Positions 1-7,482 of a stretch of DNA of 64,000 nucleotides are shown here, piece after piece (within the stretch, counting starts at the first letter, position 1; each line of letters starts with the position of its first letter). Source of the DNA: CAKRJP01 sp963658085 (GTDB taxonomy: Bacteria; Bacillota; Clostridia; Lachnospirales; Lachnospiraceae); contig CAVKOU010000009.1 of assembly GCA_963658085.1 (NCBI GenBank), positions 1 through 64,000 of the forward strand, given 5' to 3'. The notes beneath the pieces were generated by a model, which had not been told where the DNA came from, made no database searches, and was given only the letters and a program-made list of their open reading frames with translations. Both the position numbers and the translations under genes were made by a program.

Positions 1-34
1 CTGTGGAGCGATACGATTATCGCAATTCTTAGAA

Positions 35-90
35 ATATAGGGGTGCATTGCCCATATCTTACATGGGCAATGCACCCCTATATTTTTTTC
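35..90 (+). terminator. Strong rho-independent terminator at the left edge
   Basis: A perfect 21-bp stem (35-55 with 63-83) encloses a 7-nt loop and runs into a T tract (83-89). It presumably ends a + strand gene lying mostly left of the window; one frame is open from base 2 to a stop at 38-40, but that is too short to call as a gene. A short ORF that reads through the hairpin is best ignored. Confidence 0.85.
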
Positions 91-276
91 TTATATTTTG
101 TATGATGCTCGATAACTTAAAACTTAAAACTGGTTGTTCGCTATTGTGTAAGTTTATTTTGCAACAGGAAATTCGATGTAATAATAAACTTAGCCGTCAA
201 CCGGTTTTTAGGTTGCATTTATATGACAAAAAGCCGTGGTTTTCAACATTTTAATGAATTTTATGCAAGTTAGATA

Positions 277-317
277 TTGAAATTATGCAAAGACATTTAT
301 ATAATAAGTAATGTCTT
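277..317 (+). promoter_or_regulatory. Candidate promoter with overlapping inverted repeat
   Basis: The sequence from 91 to 370 is AT-rich and holds no convincing gene. A TATAAT box sits at 298-303, and 8-bp inverted arms aagacatt (290-297) and aatgtctt (310-317) flank it, as an operator would. The possible -35 (TTGAAA, 277-282) is only 15 bp from the -10, so the promoter call is weak. Confidence 0.3.
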
Positions 318-370
318 AAAAAGATAGTTAGTTATTTAAATATTAAAATTTAAGAAAGAAGGAACATACC

Positions 371-1600
371 ATGAATTTTAGAGAAATTAATCCCTCTCCT
401 CGTACACTGATGTGTCCGGGACCTGTTGATGCTGATCCTCGTGTACTTAGAGCTATGAGTGCACCGATCCTTGGTCAGTTTGATCCTGAATTTACAAGCT
501 TGATGACAGAGACTATGGAGATGGCGCGCCAGGTATTTAAGACAAAGAACCAGCAGACTTATGTTGTAGATACTACTTCCCGTGGTGGTCTTGAAACTAT
601 TCTTACCGGAGCAATCTGTCCCGGAGATAAGGTTCTTATTCCGGCTTTCGGACGTTTCGGATATCTTTTATCTGAGATTTTGGAGAGATGCGGTGCAGAT
701 ATCACTCTTCTTGAAAGAGAGTGGGGAACTGTATTTGAGCCGGAAGAGATCGAGGAAGAGTTAAAGAAGGGTGGTTACAAGGCTGTTGCATGTATTCACG
801 GAGAGACTTCTACTTCTATGATGCAGCCGATGGCTGAGATTGGAAAAATCTGTAAAAAGTATGACGCACTTCTTATTGTAGATACAGTAGCAACTTTAGG
901 AGGTGTTGACATTCGCGTAGACGAGTGGGGAATCGATGCTTGTATCGCCGGTACTCAGAAATGTATTTCTGCTCCATCCGGATCTGCTTTGGTTACTTAT
1001 AATGAAGCAGTCAGTGATATTGCAAAGGCTAGAAAGAAAGTAGAGAAGGGAATCCGTACTTCTTCTGACGTTGATGGAACTCTTCCTGGAATTCCTAGTA
1101 ACTACTTAGATATGGCACAGTTAGAGGATTACTGGAGCCCACGTCGTTTGAACCACCATACAGAGGCAACAGCGAACCAGTACGGTGTTCACGAGGCTCT
1201 TCGTGTAATTCTTCAGGAAGGTCTGGATGCTCGTTTTGCCCGTCACAATCTGAACAACGAGGCTCTGTGCGCAGGACTTCAGGCTATGGGTCTTACTATT
1301 TTTGGTGACTTAAAGAATAAGATGCCAGTAGTAACAGCTATCAATATTCCAGAGGGAATCGATGGACCTACTCTTCGTGGTCAGATGTTAAATGACTTCG
1401 GTATTGAAGTTGCTACCTCTTTCGGACCATTAGATGGAAAAATCATCCGTATCGGTAACATGGGATATTCAAGCCAGAAGAGAAACATTCTTCTTACTTT
1501 GGGAGCTTTAGAGGCTGTATTTATCAACAATAACGTGAAGATTAATGTTGGAGATGGTGTACAGGCTGCTCTTGAAGTTTATAGAAATGCAGAAAAATAA
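371..1600 (+). CDS. Class-V PLP aminotransferase (alanine/serine-glyoxylate type, PucG-like)
   Basis: A 409-aa fold-type I PLP enzyme of aminotransferase class V. The start region (PSPRTLMCPGPVDADPRVL) is the family's usual opening, the aspartate of LLIVDTVATLGG would contact the PLP ring, and the Schiff-base lysine is K197 in GTQKCISAPSG. Relatives transfer amino groups from alanine, serine or (S)-ureidoglycine to glyoxylate. It stands alone between two terminators, with no purine-catabolism genes beside it, so the substrate cannot be fixed from context. Length is normal, with a GAAGGA-type ribosome site just upstream of the ATG. Family confident; substrate unknown. Confidence 0.85.
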   Translation: MNFREINPSPRTLMCPGPVDADPRVLRAMSAPILGQFDPEFTSLMTETMEMARQVFKTKNQQTYVVDTTSRGGLETILTGAICPGDKVLIPAFGRFGYLLSEILERCGADITLLEREWGTVFEPEEIEEELKKGGYKAVACIHGETSTSMMQPMAEIGKICKKYDALLIVDTVATLGGVDIRVDEWGIDACIAGTQKCISAPSGSALVTYNEAVSDIAKARKKVEKGIRTSSDVDGTLPGIPSNYLDMAQLEDYWSPRRLNHHTEATANQYGVHEALRVILQEGLDARFARHNLNNEALCAGLQAMGLTIFGDLKNKMPVVTAINIPEGIDGPTLRGQMLNDFGIEVATSFGPLDGKIIRIGNMGYSSQKRNILLTLGALEAVFINNNVKINVGDGVQAALEVYRNAEK

Positions 1601-1641
1601 AAGACATGGGGTCATGCCTCACGCCTAAATAGTGATTTATA

Positions 1642-1686
1642 AAAAGCGTCGAAGGAAGAGTGAATTTTCCTTCGACGCTTTTAATT
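1642..1686 (+). terminator. Terminator after the aminotransferase gene
   Basis: A 16-bp perfect stem (1642-1657 with 1667-1682) around a 9-nt loop, ending in TTTT. It separates the aminotransferase from the metal exporter gene. Confidence 0.85.
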
Positions 1687-1797
1687 GAGAAAGATTATCA
1701 AAAAATATTCTTGTAAATTTGTCTCATAACACATAAAATAGAGCGTGACTATGTCAAAAAATGCAAAATTAATATTAACATTAAGAAAGGACTGACT

Positions 1798-2652
1798 ATG
1801 GAATTGTTTTTAGACATTCTTTTGGATACCTGCCTTGATAGTATAAAAATGCTGCCATTTTTATTTGCAGCCTTTCTGCTGATTGAGGCACTGGAGCATT
1901 ATTCCGGTGATTTTACGGCAAAGGCCCTGACAAAAGTAGGAAAAGCAGGCCCGGTGGTGGGAGCTATACTTGGATGTGTTCCCCAGTGTGGATTTTCGGT
2001 AATGGCATCGGATCTCTATGCCGGAGGGATTATTTCCGTGGGAACCTTGTTGTCCGTATTTATTGCCACCTCCGATGAGGCAATCTTGATTATCATGGGA
2101 AACCCTGGATATTTAAAAGAAGTGGGAGCACTGCTTCTTGCTAAAGTGATCTTGGCTATTGTGGCCGGTTATTTGGTAGATATTTTTGGGAAGAAATGGA
2201 TTACGGAGCATAAGATTGGTGGAGATATTTGCGATGATGATCACTGTGGCTGCGATCACGGCCACGGAGGAATTCTTCTTCCGGCATGGCATCATACCTT
2301 TAAGATTTTCATCTATCTGTTTATCTGTAATGGAATCCTGAATCTGGTGGTTGACCTTTTTGGAATCGAGCAGCTTTCTGCATTCCTTTTAGGAAATACC
2401 TTGTTTCAACCGGTGATTGCTGCGATTATCGGTTTGATTCCAAACTGTGCGGCTTCTGTGATTTTGACACAGCTGTATTTAAGCGGTGCAATTTCCTTTG
2501 CCTCCGTAATTTCTGGGCTTAGCACAGGGGCCGGAGTAGGCCTTTTAATCCTTTTTAAGTTGAACAAAAATGTCAAAGAAAATCTGAAAATTGTGGGAGT
2601 TTTGGTTGTAATTGCCATATTGGCAGGCCTTTTCATTGAATTATGCTTTTAA
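1798..2652 (+). CDS. Putative heavy-metal/manganese exporter, ArsP_2-like membrane protein
   Basis: A 284-aa polytopic membrane protein resembling the PF11449 (ArsP_2) family, annotated variously as arsenic efflux or manganese transporter. It has two related halves, each with a family signature: GCVPQCGFSV (about residues 59-68) and IPNCAASV (about 213-220). They are separated by a His/Cys/Asp-rich cytoplasmic or periplasmic loop (DDDHCGCDHGHGG, about residues 146-158) that looks like a metal-binding segment. About 8 hydrophobic segments are visible. No riboswitch resembling yybP-ykoY was seen upstream, and no arsenic resistance genes are adjacent. The transported ion is inferred only from the family. 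Confidence 0.75.
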   Translation: MELFLDILLDTCLDSIKMLPFLFAAFLLIEALEHYSGDFTAKALTKVGKAGPVVGAILGCVPQCGFSVMASDLYAGGIISVGTLLSVFIATSDEAILIIMGNPGYLKEVGALLLAKVILAIVAGYLVDIFGKKWITEHKIGGDICDDDHCGCDHGHGGILLPAWHHTFKIFIYLFICNGILNLVVDLFGIEQLSAFLLGNTLFQPVIAAIIGLIPNCAASVILTQLYLSGAISFASVISGLSTGAGVGLLILFKLNKNVKENLKIVGVLVVIAILAGLFIELCF

Positions 2653-2772
2653 TGGGGTTATAATGTGAGAAGCGAGGACTTCCCTGAAAAATAAAACATT
2701 GGGGAGAGTGTCTTCATAAAAATGAGAGATAACTTCAGGGGATATTAATAAGGGAAAGAAGGAGATATTTAT

Positions 2773-3582
2773 ATGGGTAGTATTACGAATGTATCTGAGG
2801 CTTTACAGCAATTAACCGGAAGCGGAGTTAATTCCTATCTTACAGGTGCTGTATTAATGGGAGTTTCGGCAGCAGGCATCGTGGTTGGTTTGCTGGTATG
2901 TTTCTTTGGGGTAAAGCTTATGAGACTTCTTGCCGCAGTTCTTGGATTAGTAGTTGGAGCAGCAGCGGGAGCTTTGATTGGAACCCTTCTTAATCTAGAC
3001 TCTACACCTATGCTGGTAGCGGTAATTGTGGGAGCTGTCATTGGAGCCTTACTTTTAATCTTTTTGCGAAGACTGGCTTCCTTTGTTTTGGTATTTATCT
3101 ATGCTCTATCTATTTGCACACTACTTCTTGGTGTGCCGAAGGATATGATCTTAACCATTATCTGTGTGGTGATCCCATTGATACTGGCGATTTTAGCAGC
3201 AGTTTTTGTGGACCCGTTGATTATTATTTTTACCGGTCTCAGCGGAGGTATTTCTGTAGGAACTTCTCTCATCAGCCTGGTTAAGATTGATAATAGCCTG
3301 ATTGGCTATGGTGTTGGTCTTGTGATTGCTATCTTAGGTATTATTGCTCAGTTTGTGGGATATTCTAAGAAACAGTCCAAGCATGATAAGTTGAAAGCCA
3401 AACTTTTTAAATCTTCGGATTCCAGAGAATCTGATGTAGAACGTGCAAGACATATGCTGGAAGACGAGAGCGATAAAGAGGATGATGACGAGATGATCTT
3501 CTTAGAGGATGATGACGATGATCTGGATGACGATGATGACCTGTATTTTTTAGATGACGATGATGATTATCTGGATGACTAG
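2773..3582 (+). CDS. Multi-pass membrane protein with poly-aspartate C-terminal tail (TM198-like)
   Basis: A 269-aa protein whose first ~195 residues hold about seven hydrophobic segments rich in Gly/Ala/Val, in the style of DUF4203/TM7S3-TM198-like proteins. A basic stretch (KKQSKHDKLKAKLFK, about residues 197-211) then leads into a very acidic tail: from about residue 225 to the end most residues are Asp or Glu, in runs of four to six. By the positive-inside rule the tail is likely cytoplasmic. Function unknown; the tail could bind divalent cations or basic proteins (speculation). A clear AAGAAGGAGA ribosome site precedes the ATG. Confidence 0.7.
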   Translation: MGSITNVSEALQQLTGSGVNSYLTGAVLMGVSAAGIVVGLLVCFFGVKLMRLLAAVLGLVVGAAAGALIGTLLNLDSTPMLVAVIVGAVIGALLLIFLRRLASFVLVFIYALSICTLLLGVPKDMILTIICVVIPLILAILAAVFVDPLIIIFTGLSGGISVGTSLISLVKIDNSLIGYGVGLVIAILGIIAQFVGYSKKQSKHDKLKAKLFKSSDSRESDVERARHMLEDESDKEDDDEMIFLEDDDDDLDDDDDLYFLDDDDDYLDD

Positions 3583-3660
3583 GAAGTGATGGTCGGATTT
3601 TTAGATCCGTATACTTGATACAGAATTTGTTTAGACAGATTCTGCTCAAAGGAGTTTACT

Positions 3661-4461
3661 ATGAAGATTGATATGCATTGTCATGTGAAGGAAGGATCCT
3701 TAGATAGTAAGGTATCTTTGGATGAATATATTACTCGTTTGAAGGAACTGGGATTTGATGGGATGCTGGTGACGGATCACGATACCTATAATGGATATCG
3801 TCAGTGGAAGTACAACATGAAAGGGTTGGTTCATGAAGATTTCCTGGTATTAAAGGGAATCGAGTATGATACCAGAGACGGAGGACATATTCTGGTGATT
3901 ATGCCGGAGAATGTGAAGATGCGTTTGCTGGAGCTTCGGGGACTGTCTGTGGCAACCCTGATTGATTTTGTACATCATCACGGAGGAATCTTAGGGCCGG
4001 CTCATCCTTGCGGTGGGAAGTATCTAAGCTATATCAATGCGAAAAAGCATTTTAAGAATCCGGAACTTATTAAACGCTTTGACTTTATAGAATCTTTTAA
4101 TGCCTGTGAGCCGGAGGAATCCAATGCCATGGCTCTTAAGATAAAAGAAAAATATAAGAAGCCCGGAATTGGTGGCAGCGATGCCCATAAGTTAGATTGT
4201 ATTGGCCTTGGTTATACCATCTTGCCGGAGAAGATTACCTGTGAATCTGATCTGATCCGTCTTATAAAGGAGAAAGCAGATATAAAAACCGGTGGAACCC
4301 TGTATGGAAAGACCACAAAGGATAAAATGGGAAGAGCAGATTTCTTTCTTACCTATTCTTTCTGGTTTTACAATATGGCCGGTACCCTTATGAAGTATCG
4401 CAAACGTAAGCTGACCGGTGCAAAAGAAGAATTAAACCGTGCAACCATGGACGGAAATTAA
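3661..4461 (+). CDS. PHP-domain metal-dependent phosphoesterase
   Basis: A 266-aa PHP-superfamily protein. It begins with the metal-binding motif DMHCH (H6, H8), has TDHD at about residues 38-41, and shows later histidines in the usual places: FVHHHGG (about 105), GPAHPCG (about 115) and GGSDAHKLD (about 173). Such proteins hydrolyse phosphate esters or short nucleic acids using a trinuclear metal centre; the substrate of this subgroup is not known. The ATG is preceded by AAAGGAG. It is 17 bases upstream of the next gene and 78 bases after the previous one, so all three may be co-transcribed. Confidence 0.85.
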   Translation: MKIDMHCHVKEGSLDSKVSLDEYITRLKELGFDGMLVTDHDTYNGYRQWKYNMKGLVHEDFLVLKGIEYDTRDGGHILVIMPENVKMRLLELRGLSVATLIDFVHHHGGILGPAHPCGGKYLSYINAKKHFKNPELIKRFDFIESFNACEPEESNAMALKIKEKYKKPGIGGSDAHKLDCIGLGYTILPEKITCESDLIRLIKEKADIKTGGTLYGKTTKDKMGRADFFLTYSFWFYNMAGTLMKYRKRKLTGAKEELNRATMDGN

Positions 4462-4477
4462 AAATTAGGGAGTAGTT

Positions 4478-5551
4478 ATGGAACTATATAATTGGATCTT
4501 ATATTTTTTTGTGTATGGTGTGCTGGGATGGTGCACGGAAGTGGCCTATGCAGCATGCAAACATGGAAAGTTTGTAAACCGAGGATTTTTAAATGGTCCC
4601 ATTTGCCCGGTATATGGAATAGGAGTAGGAGTTGTAGTGCAGTTTCTGATGCCTCTAAGACATCAGGAACTGCTTCTTTATGTGGCCTCTACTGTATTGG
4701 TTACCATAATCGAAGGGCTGACAGGATTTTTGCTGGATAAGATTTTTCACCATAGGTGGTGGGATTATTCTTCTCTGAGATTTAATCTCGGAGGCTATGT
4801 GTGTTTGCGGTTTTCGCTGATTTGGGGAACGGTATGCGTTTTTATTGTTAAGGTTTTTCATCCCGTTGTTTTGGATTTATTGGATCTGATCCCTTTTTAT
4901 GCAGGCCTGGTTCTTATTGTGATTTTTGGAATCGCCCTCTTAGCAGATCTCTATGTAACGGCGTCAGAAATTCTCAAGTTCAACAAGCGCTTGCAGTCTA
5001 TGGAGCGTATTGCAGAGGAACTTCGTAATCTTTCTGATAAGATGGGAGAGAATATTTACGAAGGAGTGGTAAGCAGCGCGGAGGCCAGAGAAGAAGGAAG
5101 AAAGCGCATGGAGGAAGGAAAGAGTCAGTTAACTTCCTACATCGAGAGTGCCCAGGAGAGTATGCAGGAGAAAATCGAGAGCGCTCAGGAGTATATCGGA
5201 AGTGCCCAGGAGAGTATCGGAGAGCGCGTTGGAAGTGTACAGGAGAGTATCGGAGAACGCGTTGGAAGCGTGCAGGAAAGCATCGGAGAGCGCGTTGGCA
5301 GTGTACAGGAGAGCATCGGAGAACGTATCGGAAATGTACAGGAGAGCATCGGAGAGCGTATCGAAAGTGCTCAGGAAAGTGGACAGCAACAACTGGCAAG
5401 ATACAGAGAATTACAGAAGAAATATGCAGAGCTTGCCAGTAAGAAAAGTAAAGTTAGTCGCAGACTTCTTAGAGCCTTCCCGAATATGACGGCTCCTGGA
5501 TTTGAGCAGGCGATGGAGAAAATCAGAGAAGCTATGGAAAGCCGTCGCTAA
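4478..5551 (+). CDS. PF06541-type membrane protein with 11-residue repeat coiled tail
   Basis: A 357-aa protein. Residues ~1-165 match the family labelled putative ABC transporter permease (PF06541, CmpB-like): NWILYFFVYGVLGW, RGFLNGPICPVYGIG, DKIFHHRWWDYS and NLGGYVCLRFSLIWG are all family hallmarks, with about five membrane segments. No ABC ATPase is adjacent, so the permease label is doubtful. Residues ~170-330 form a long charged helix; within it, residues ~242-296 are near-identical 11-residue units (core SVQESIGERVG). The 33-bp DNA repeats encoding them are listed separately. The tail probably forms a cytoplasmic amphipathic or coiled-coil rod. Confidence 0.75.
   Translation: MELYNWILYFFVYGVLGWCTEVAYAACKHGKFVNRGFLNGPICPVYGIGVGVVVQFLMPLRHQELLLYVASTVLVTIIEGLTGFLLDKIFHHRWWDYSSLRFNLGGYVCLRFSLIWGTVCVFIVKVFHPVVLDLLDLIPFYAGLVLIVIFGIALLADLYVTASEILKFNKRLQSMERIAEELRNLSDKMGENIYEGVVSSAEAREEGRKRMEEGKSQLTSYIESAQESMQEKIESAQEYIGSAQESIGERVGSVQESIGERVGSVQESIGERVGSVQESIGERIGNVQESIGERIESAQESGQQQLARYRELQKKYAELASKKSKVSRRLLRAFPNMTAPGFEQAMEKIREAMESRR
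5201..5365 (+). repeat. Five tandem 33-bp units encoding hendecad repeats
   Basis: Five consecutive 33-bp units (5201, 5234, 5267, 5300 and 5333 starts) each encode an 11-residue segment of the type S-x-Q-E-S-I-G-E-R-V/I-G/E. Degenerate copies lie on both sides (about 5141-5200 and 5366-5383). Differences among units are mostly synonymous or V/I and S/N swaps. This is protein-coding repeat expansion, not a CRISPR array. Long ORFs in other frames here are by-products of the repeat. Confidence 0.9.
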
Positions 5552-5602
5552 AGCAATTATCGTTTTCTTTTTGATACATATTATCCTTATGGTCTTTGCG
5601 AC

Positions 5603-5632
5603 TTGCTTCTTATTATTTATGTGTGCTACAAT
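5603..5632 (+). promoter_or_regulatory. Probable leuC promoter
   Basis: TTGCTT (5603-5608) and TACAAT (5627-5632) are 18 bp apart, about 75 bases upstream of leuC. No T-box or leader peptide for leucine could be made out between it and the gene. Confidence 0.4.
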
Positions 5633-5709
5633 GGTTGGCAAAGTTTACAATTGTTTCAACTATTATATCGAACAATTATAAAAAGTTTTCAGGTAGGAGG
5701 ATTAGCAAA

Positions 5710-6984
5710 ATGGGAATGACAATGACCCAAAAGATTCTGGCTGCTCATGCAGGACTTGACTCCGTGGAGGCTGGTCAGTTAATAGAAGCAAAGTTAGACA
5801 TTGTAATGGCAAATGATATTACAGGACCTATGGCATTGCCGATTATTAAGCAGATGTCAGACAAGGTATTTGATAAAGATAAGGTGGTATTCGTACCGGA
5901 CCACTTTACCCCGAATAAGGACATTAAATCGGCAGAAAACTCCAAGGCTATCAGAGAATATGCCAAGGAGCAGGGACTTTCCTGGTACTTCGAGCAGGGA
6001 AAATCCGGTGTGGAGCATGCGATCCTTCCGGAGGCCGGTGTAGTTACCGCAGGTGACCTTATCATCGGAGCAGACTCTCATACTTGTACTTATGGAGCAT
6101 TAGGAGCATTCTCTACAGGAATGGGAACCACAGACGTAGCTGCCGGTATGGCAACCGGTATGGCATGGTTTAAGGTTCCAAGCGCTATTAAGTTTGTTCT
6201 TACAGGAAAGCCAAGTCAGTATGTAAGTGGTAAGGACGTAATCATTCATATCATTGGAAAGATTGGTGTGGATGGTGCCCTTTATAAATCTATGGAATTT
6301 GCCGGAGAAGGAATTGCAAATCTTTCTATGGCTGATCGCTTTACCATCGCGAATATGGCTATTGAAGCCGGTGCTAAGAATGGTATCTTCCCGGTAGATG
6401 AGAAGACCAAGGAGTATTTGGCGGAGCATTGCAAGAAAGAATATGCTGTATACGAGGCAGATGAAGATGCTGTATATGAGCAGGTAGTAGAAATCGATCT
6501 TTCAGAGGTTCGTCCTACCGTGGCTTTCCCACATCTTCCCGGAAATGCAAAGACCATCGATGAAATCGAGGCGATGGAACCTATTAAGATCGACCAGGTT
6601 GTGATCGGTTCCTGCACCAACGGACGTATGGAGGATATGAGAAGAGCAGCAGCAATTCTTAAGGGACAGACAGTTCACCATGATGTGAGAGTTATGGTAG
6701 TACCTGCTACCCAGAAGATTTACAAGCAGTGTATCAAAGAAGGTCTTATGGAAATCTTTGTAGATGCAGGCTGTGCGGTGAATACACCAAGCTGTGGACC
6801 TTGCATGGGCGGACATATGGGAGTTATGGCAGCAGGTGAGAAGTGTGTATCTACCACCAACCGTAACTTCGTAGGTAGAATGGGACATGTAGATTCCTTA
6901 ATCTACTTAGCTTCACCGGAGGTGGCTGCAGCCAGTGCCATTGCCGGATATATTGCAAATCCAGAGAAAGTAGGTGCGAAATAA
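5710..6984 (+). CDS. leuC: 3-isopropylmalate dehydratase large subunit (LeuC, type 2)
   Basis: A 424-aa aconitase-superfamily large subunit that isomerises 2- to 3-isopropylmalate in leucine synthesis, working with LeuD. The [4Fe-4S] ligands are C302 (GSCTNGR), C362 and C365 (SCGPCMGG); ADSHTCTYGALG is the conserved substrate region. The ~420-aa length fits the type found in Firmicutes and archaea, which also includes homoaconitase and dimethylmalate dehydratase, so substrate is inferred from the leuCD pair. The reading frame is open further upstream, but AGGAGG at 5695-5700 fixes the ATG at 5710. The stop overlaps the leuD start (TAATG). leuA and leuB are not in the window. Confidence 0.92.
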   Translation: MGMTMTQKILAAHAGLDSVEAGQLIEAKLDIVMANDITGPMALPIIKQMSDKVFDKDKVVFVPDHFTPNKDIKSAENSKAIREYAKEQGLSWYFEQGKSGVEHAILPEAGVVTAGDLIIGADSHTCTYGALGAFSTGMGTTDVAAGMATGMAWFKVPSAIKFVLTGKPSQYVSGKDVIIHIIGKIGVDGALYKSMEFAGEGIANLSMADRFTIANMAIEAGAKNGIFPVDEKTKEYLAEHCKKEYAVYEADEDAVYEQVVEIDLSEVRPTVAFPHLPGNAKTIDEIEAMEPIKIDQVVIGSCTNGRMEDMRRAAAILKGQTVHHDVRVMVVPATQKIYKQCIKEGLMEIFVDAGCAVNTPSCGPCMGGHMGVMAAGEKCVSTTNRNFVGRMGHVDSLIYLASPEVAAASAIAGYIANPEKVGAK

Positions 6985-7481
6985 TGAAAGCTTTAGGACA
7001 TGTATTTAAGTATGGTGATAATGTAGATACTGACGTAATTATCCCGGCAAGATATTTAAATTCTTTCGATGCAAAGGAACTTGCAAGCCATGCCATGGCG
7101 GATATTGATGCAACTTTTGCAGAGAAGGTACAGCCGGGAGATCTTATCGTAGCAAATAAGAACTTTGGATGTGGTTCTTCCAGAGAGCATGCACCTCTGT
7201 GTTTGAAAGCCGCTGGTGTAAGCTGTGTTATCGCAGAGACCTTTGCAAGAATTTTCTATAGAAATGCAATTAATATCGGACTTCCGATTATCGAGTGCGT
7301 GGAAGCTGCAAGAGGTATCGAGGCAGGAGACGAGGTTGAGGTTGATTTTGACAGCGGAATGATCTACAATCGCACCAAGGGAACAGAGTTTAAAGGACAG
7401 CCATTCCCTCCATTTATGCAGAATATCATTACTGAAGGCGGATTAGTGAATTACGTGAACCACAAGAAAGGTGAGAGATAA
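6984..7481 (+). CDS. leuD: 3-isopropylmalate dehydratase small subunit
   Basis: A 165-aa small subunit (aconitase swivel domain) that forms the active isomerase with LeuC. It shows GDNVDTDVIIPARYL near the start and the substrate-binding loop NFGCGSSREHAP (about residues 55-66). Its ATG overlaps the leuC stop codon by one base, which implies translational coupling. The size is typical for the type 2 enzyme. The next gene, thrC, follows at once, so branched-chain and threonine pathway enzymes share a transcript. Confidence 0.92.
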   Translation: MKALGHVFKYGDNVDTDVIIPARYLNSFDAKELASHAMADIDATFAEKVQPGDLIVANKNFGCGSSREHAPLCLKAAGVSCVIAETFARIFYRNAINIGLPIIECVEAARGIEAGDEVEVDFDSGMIYNRTKGTEFKGQPFPPFMQNIITEGGLVNYVNHKKGER

Positions 7482-7482
7482 C

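Noticed and set aside
48..254. 68-aa ORF at the left edge
   Set aside because: It runs through the 3' arm of a strong terminator hairpin and has no ribosome site or recognisable protein features.
1683..1797. Manganese (yybP-ykoY) riboswitch before the ArsP_2-like exporter
   Set aside because: No matching conserved loops could be found in this AT-rich 115-base gap.
5201..5365. CRISPR-like array
   Set aside because: Units are contiguous with no spacers and are in frame within a protein-coding gene.
4998..5489. Several ORFs on both strands across the 33-bp repeat
   Set aside because: A 33-bp unit keeps every frame open once one unit lacks stops, so these are shadows of the repeat in the PF06541-type gene.
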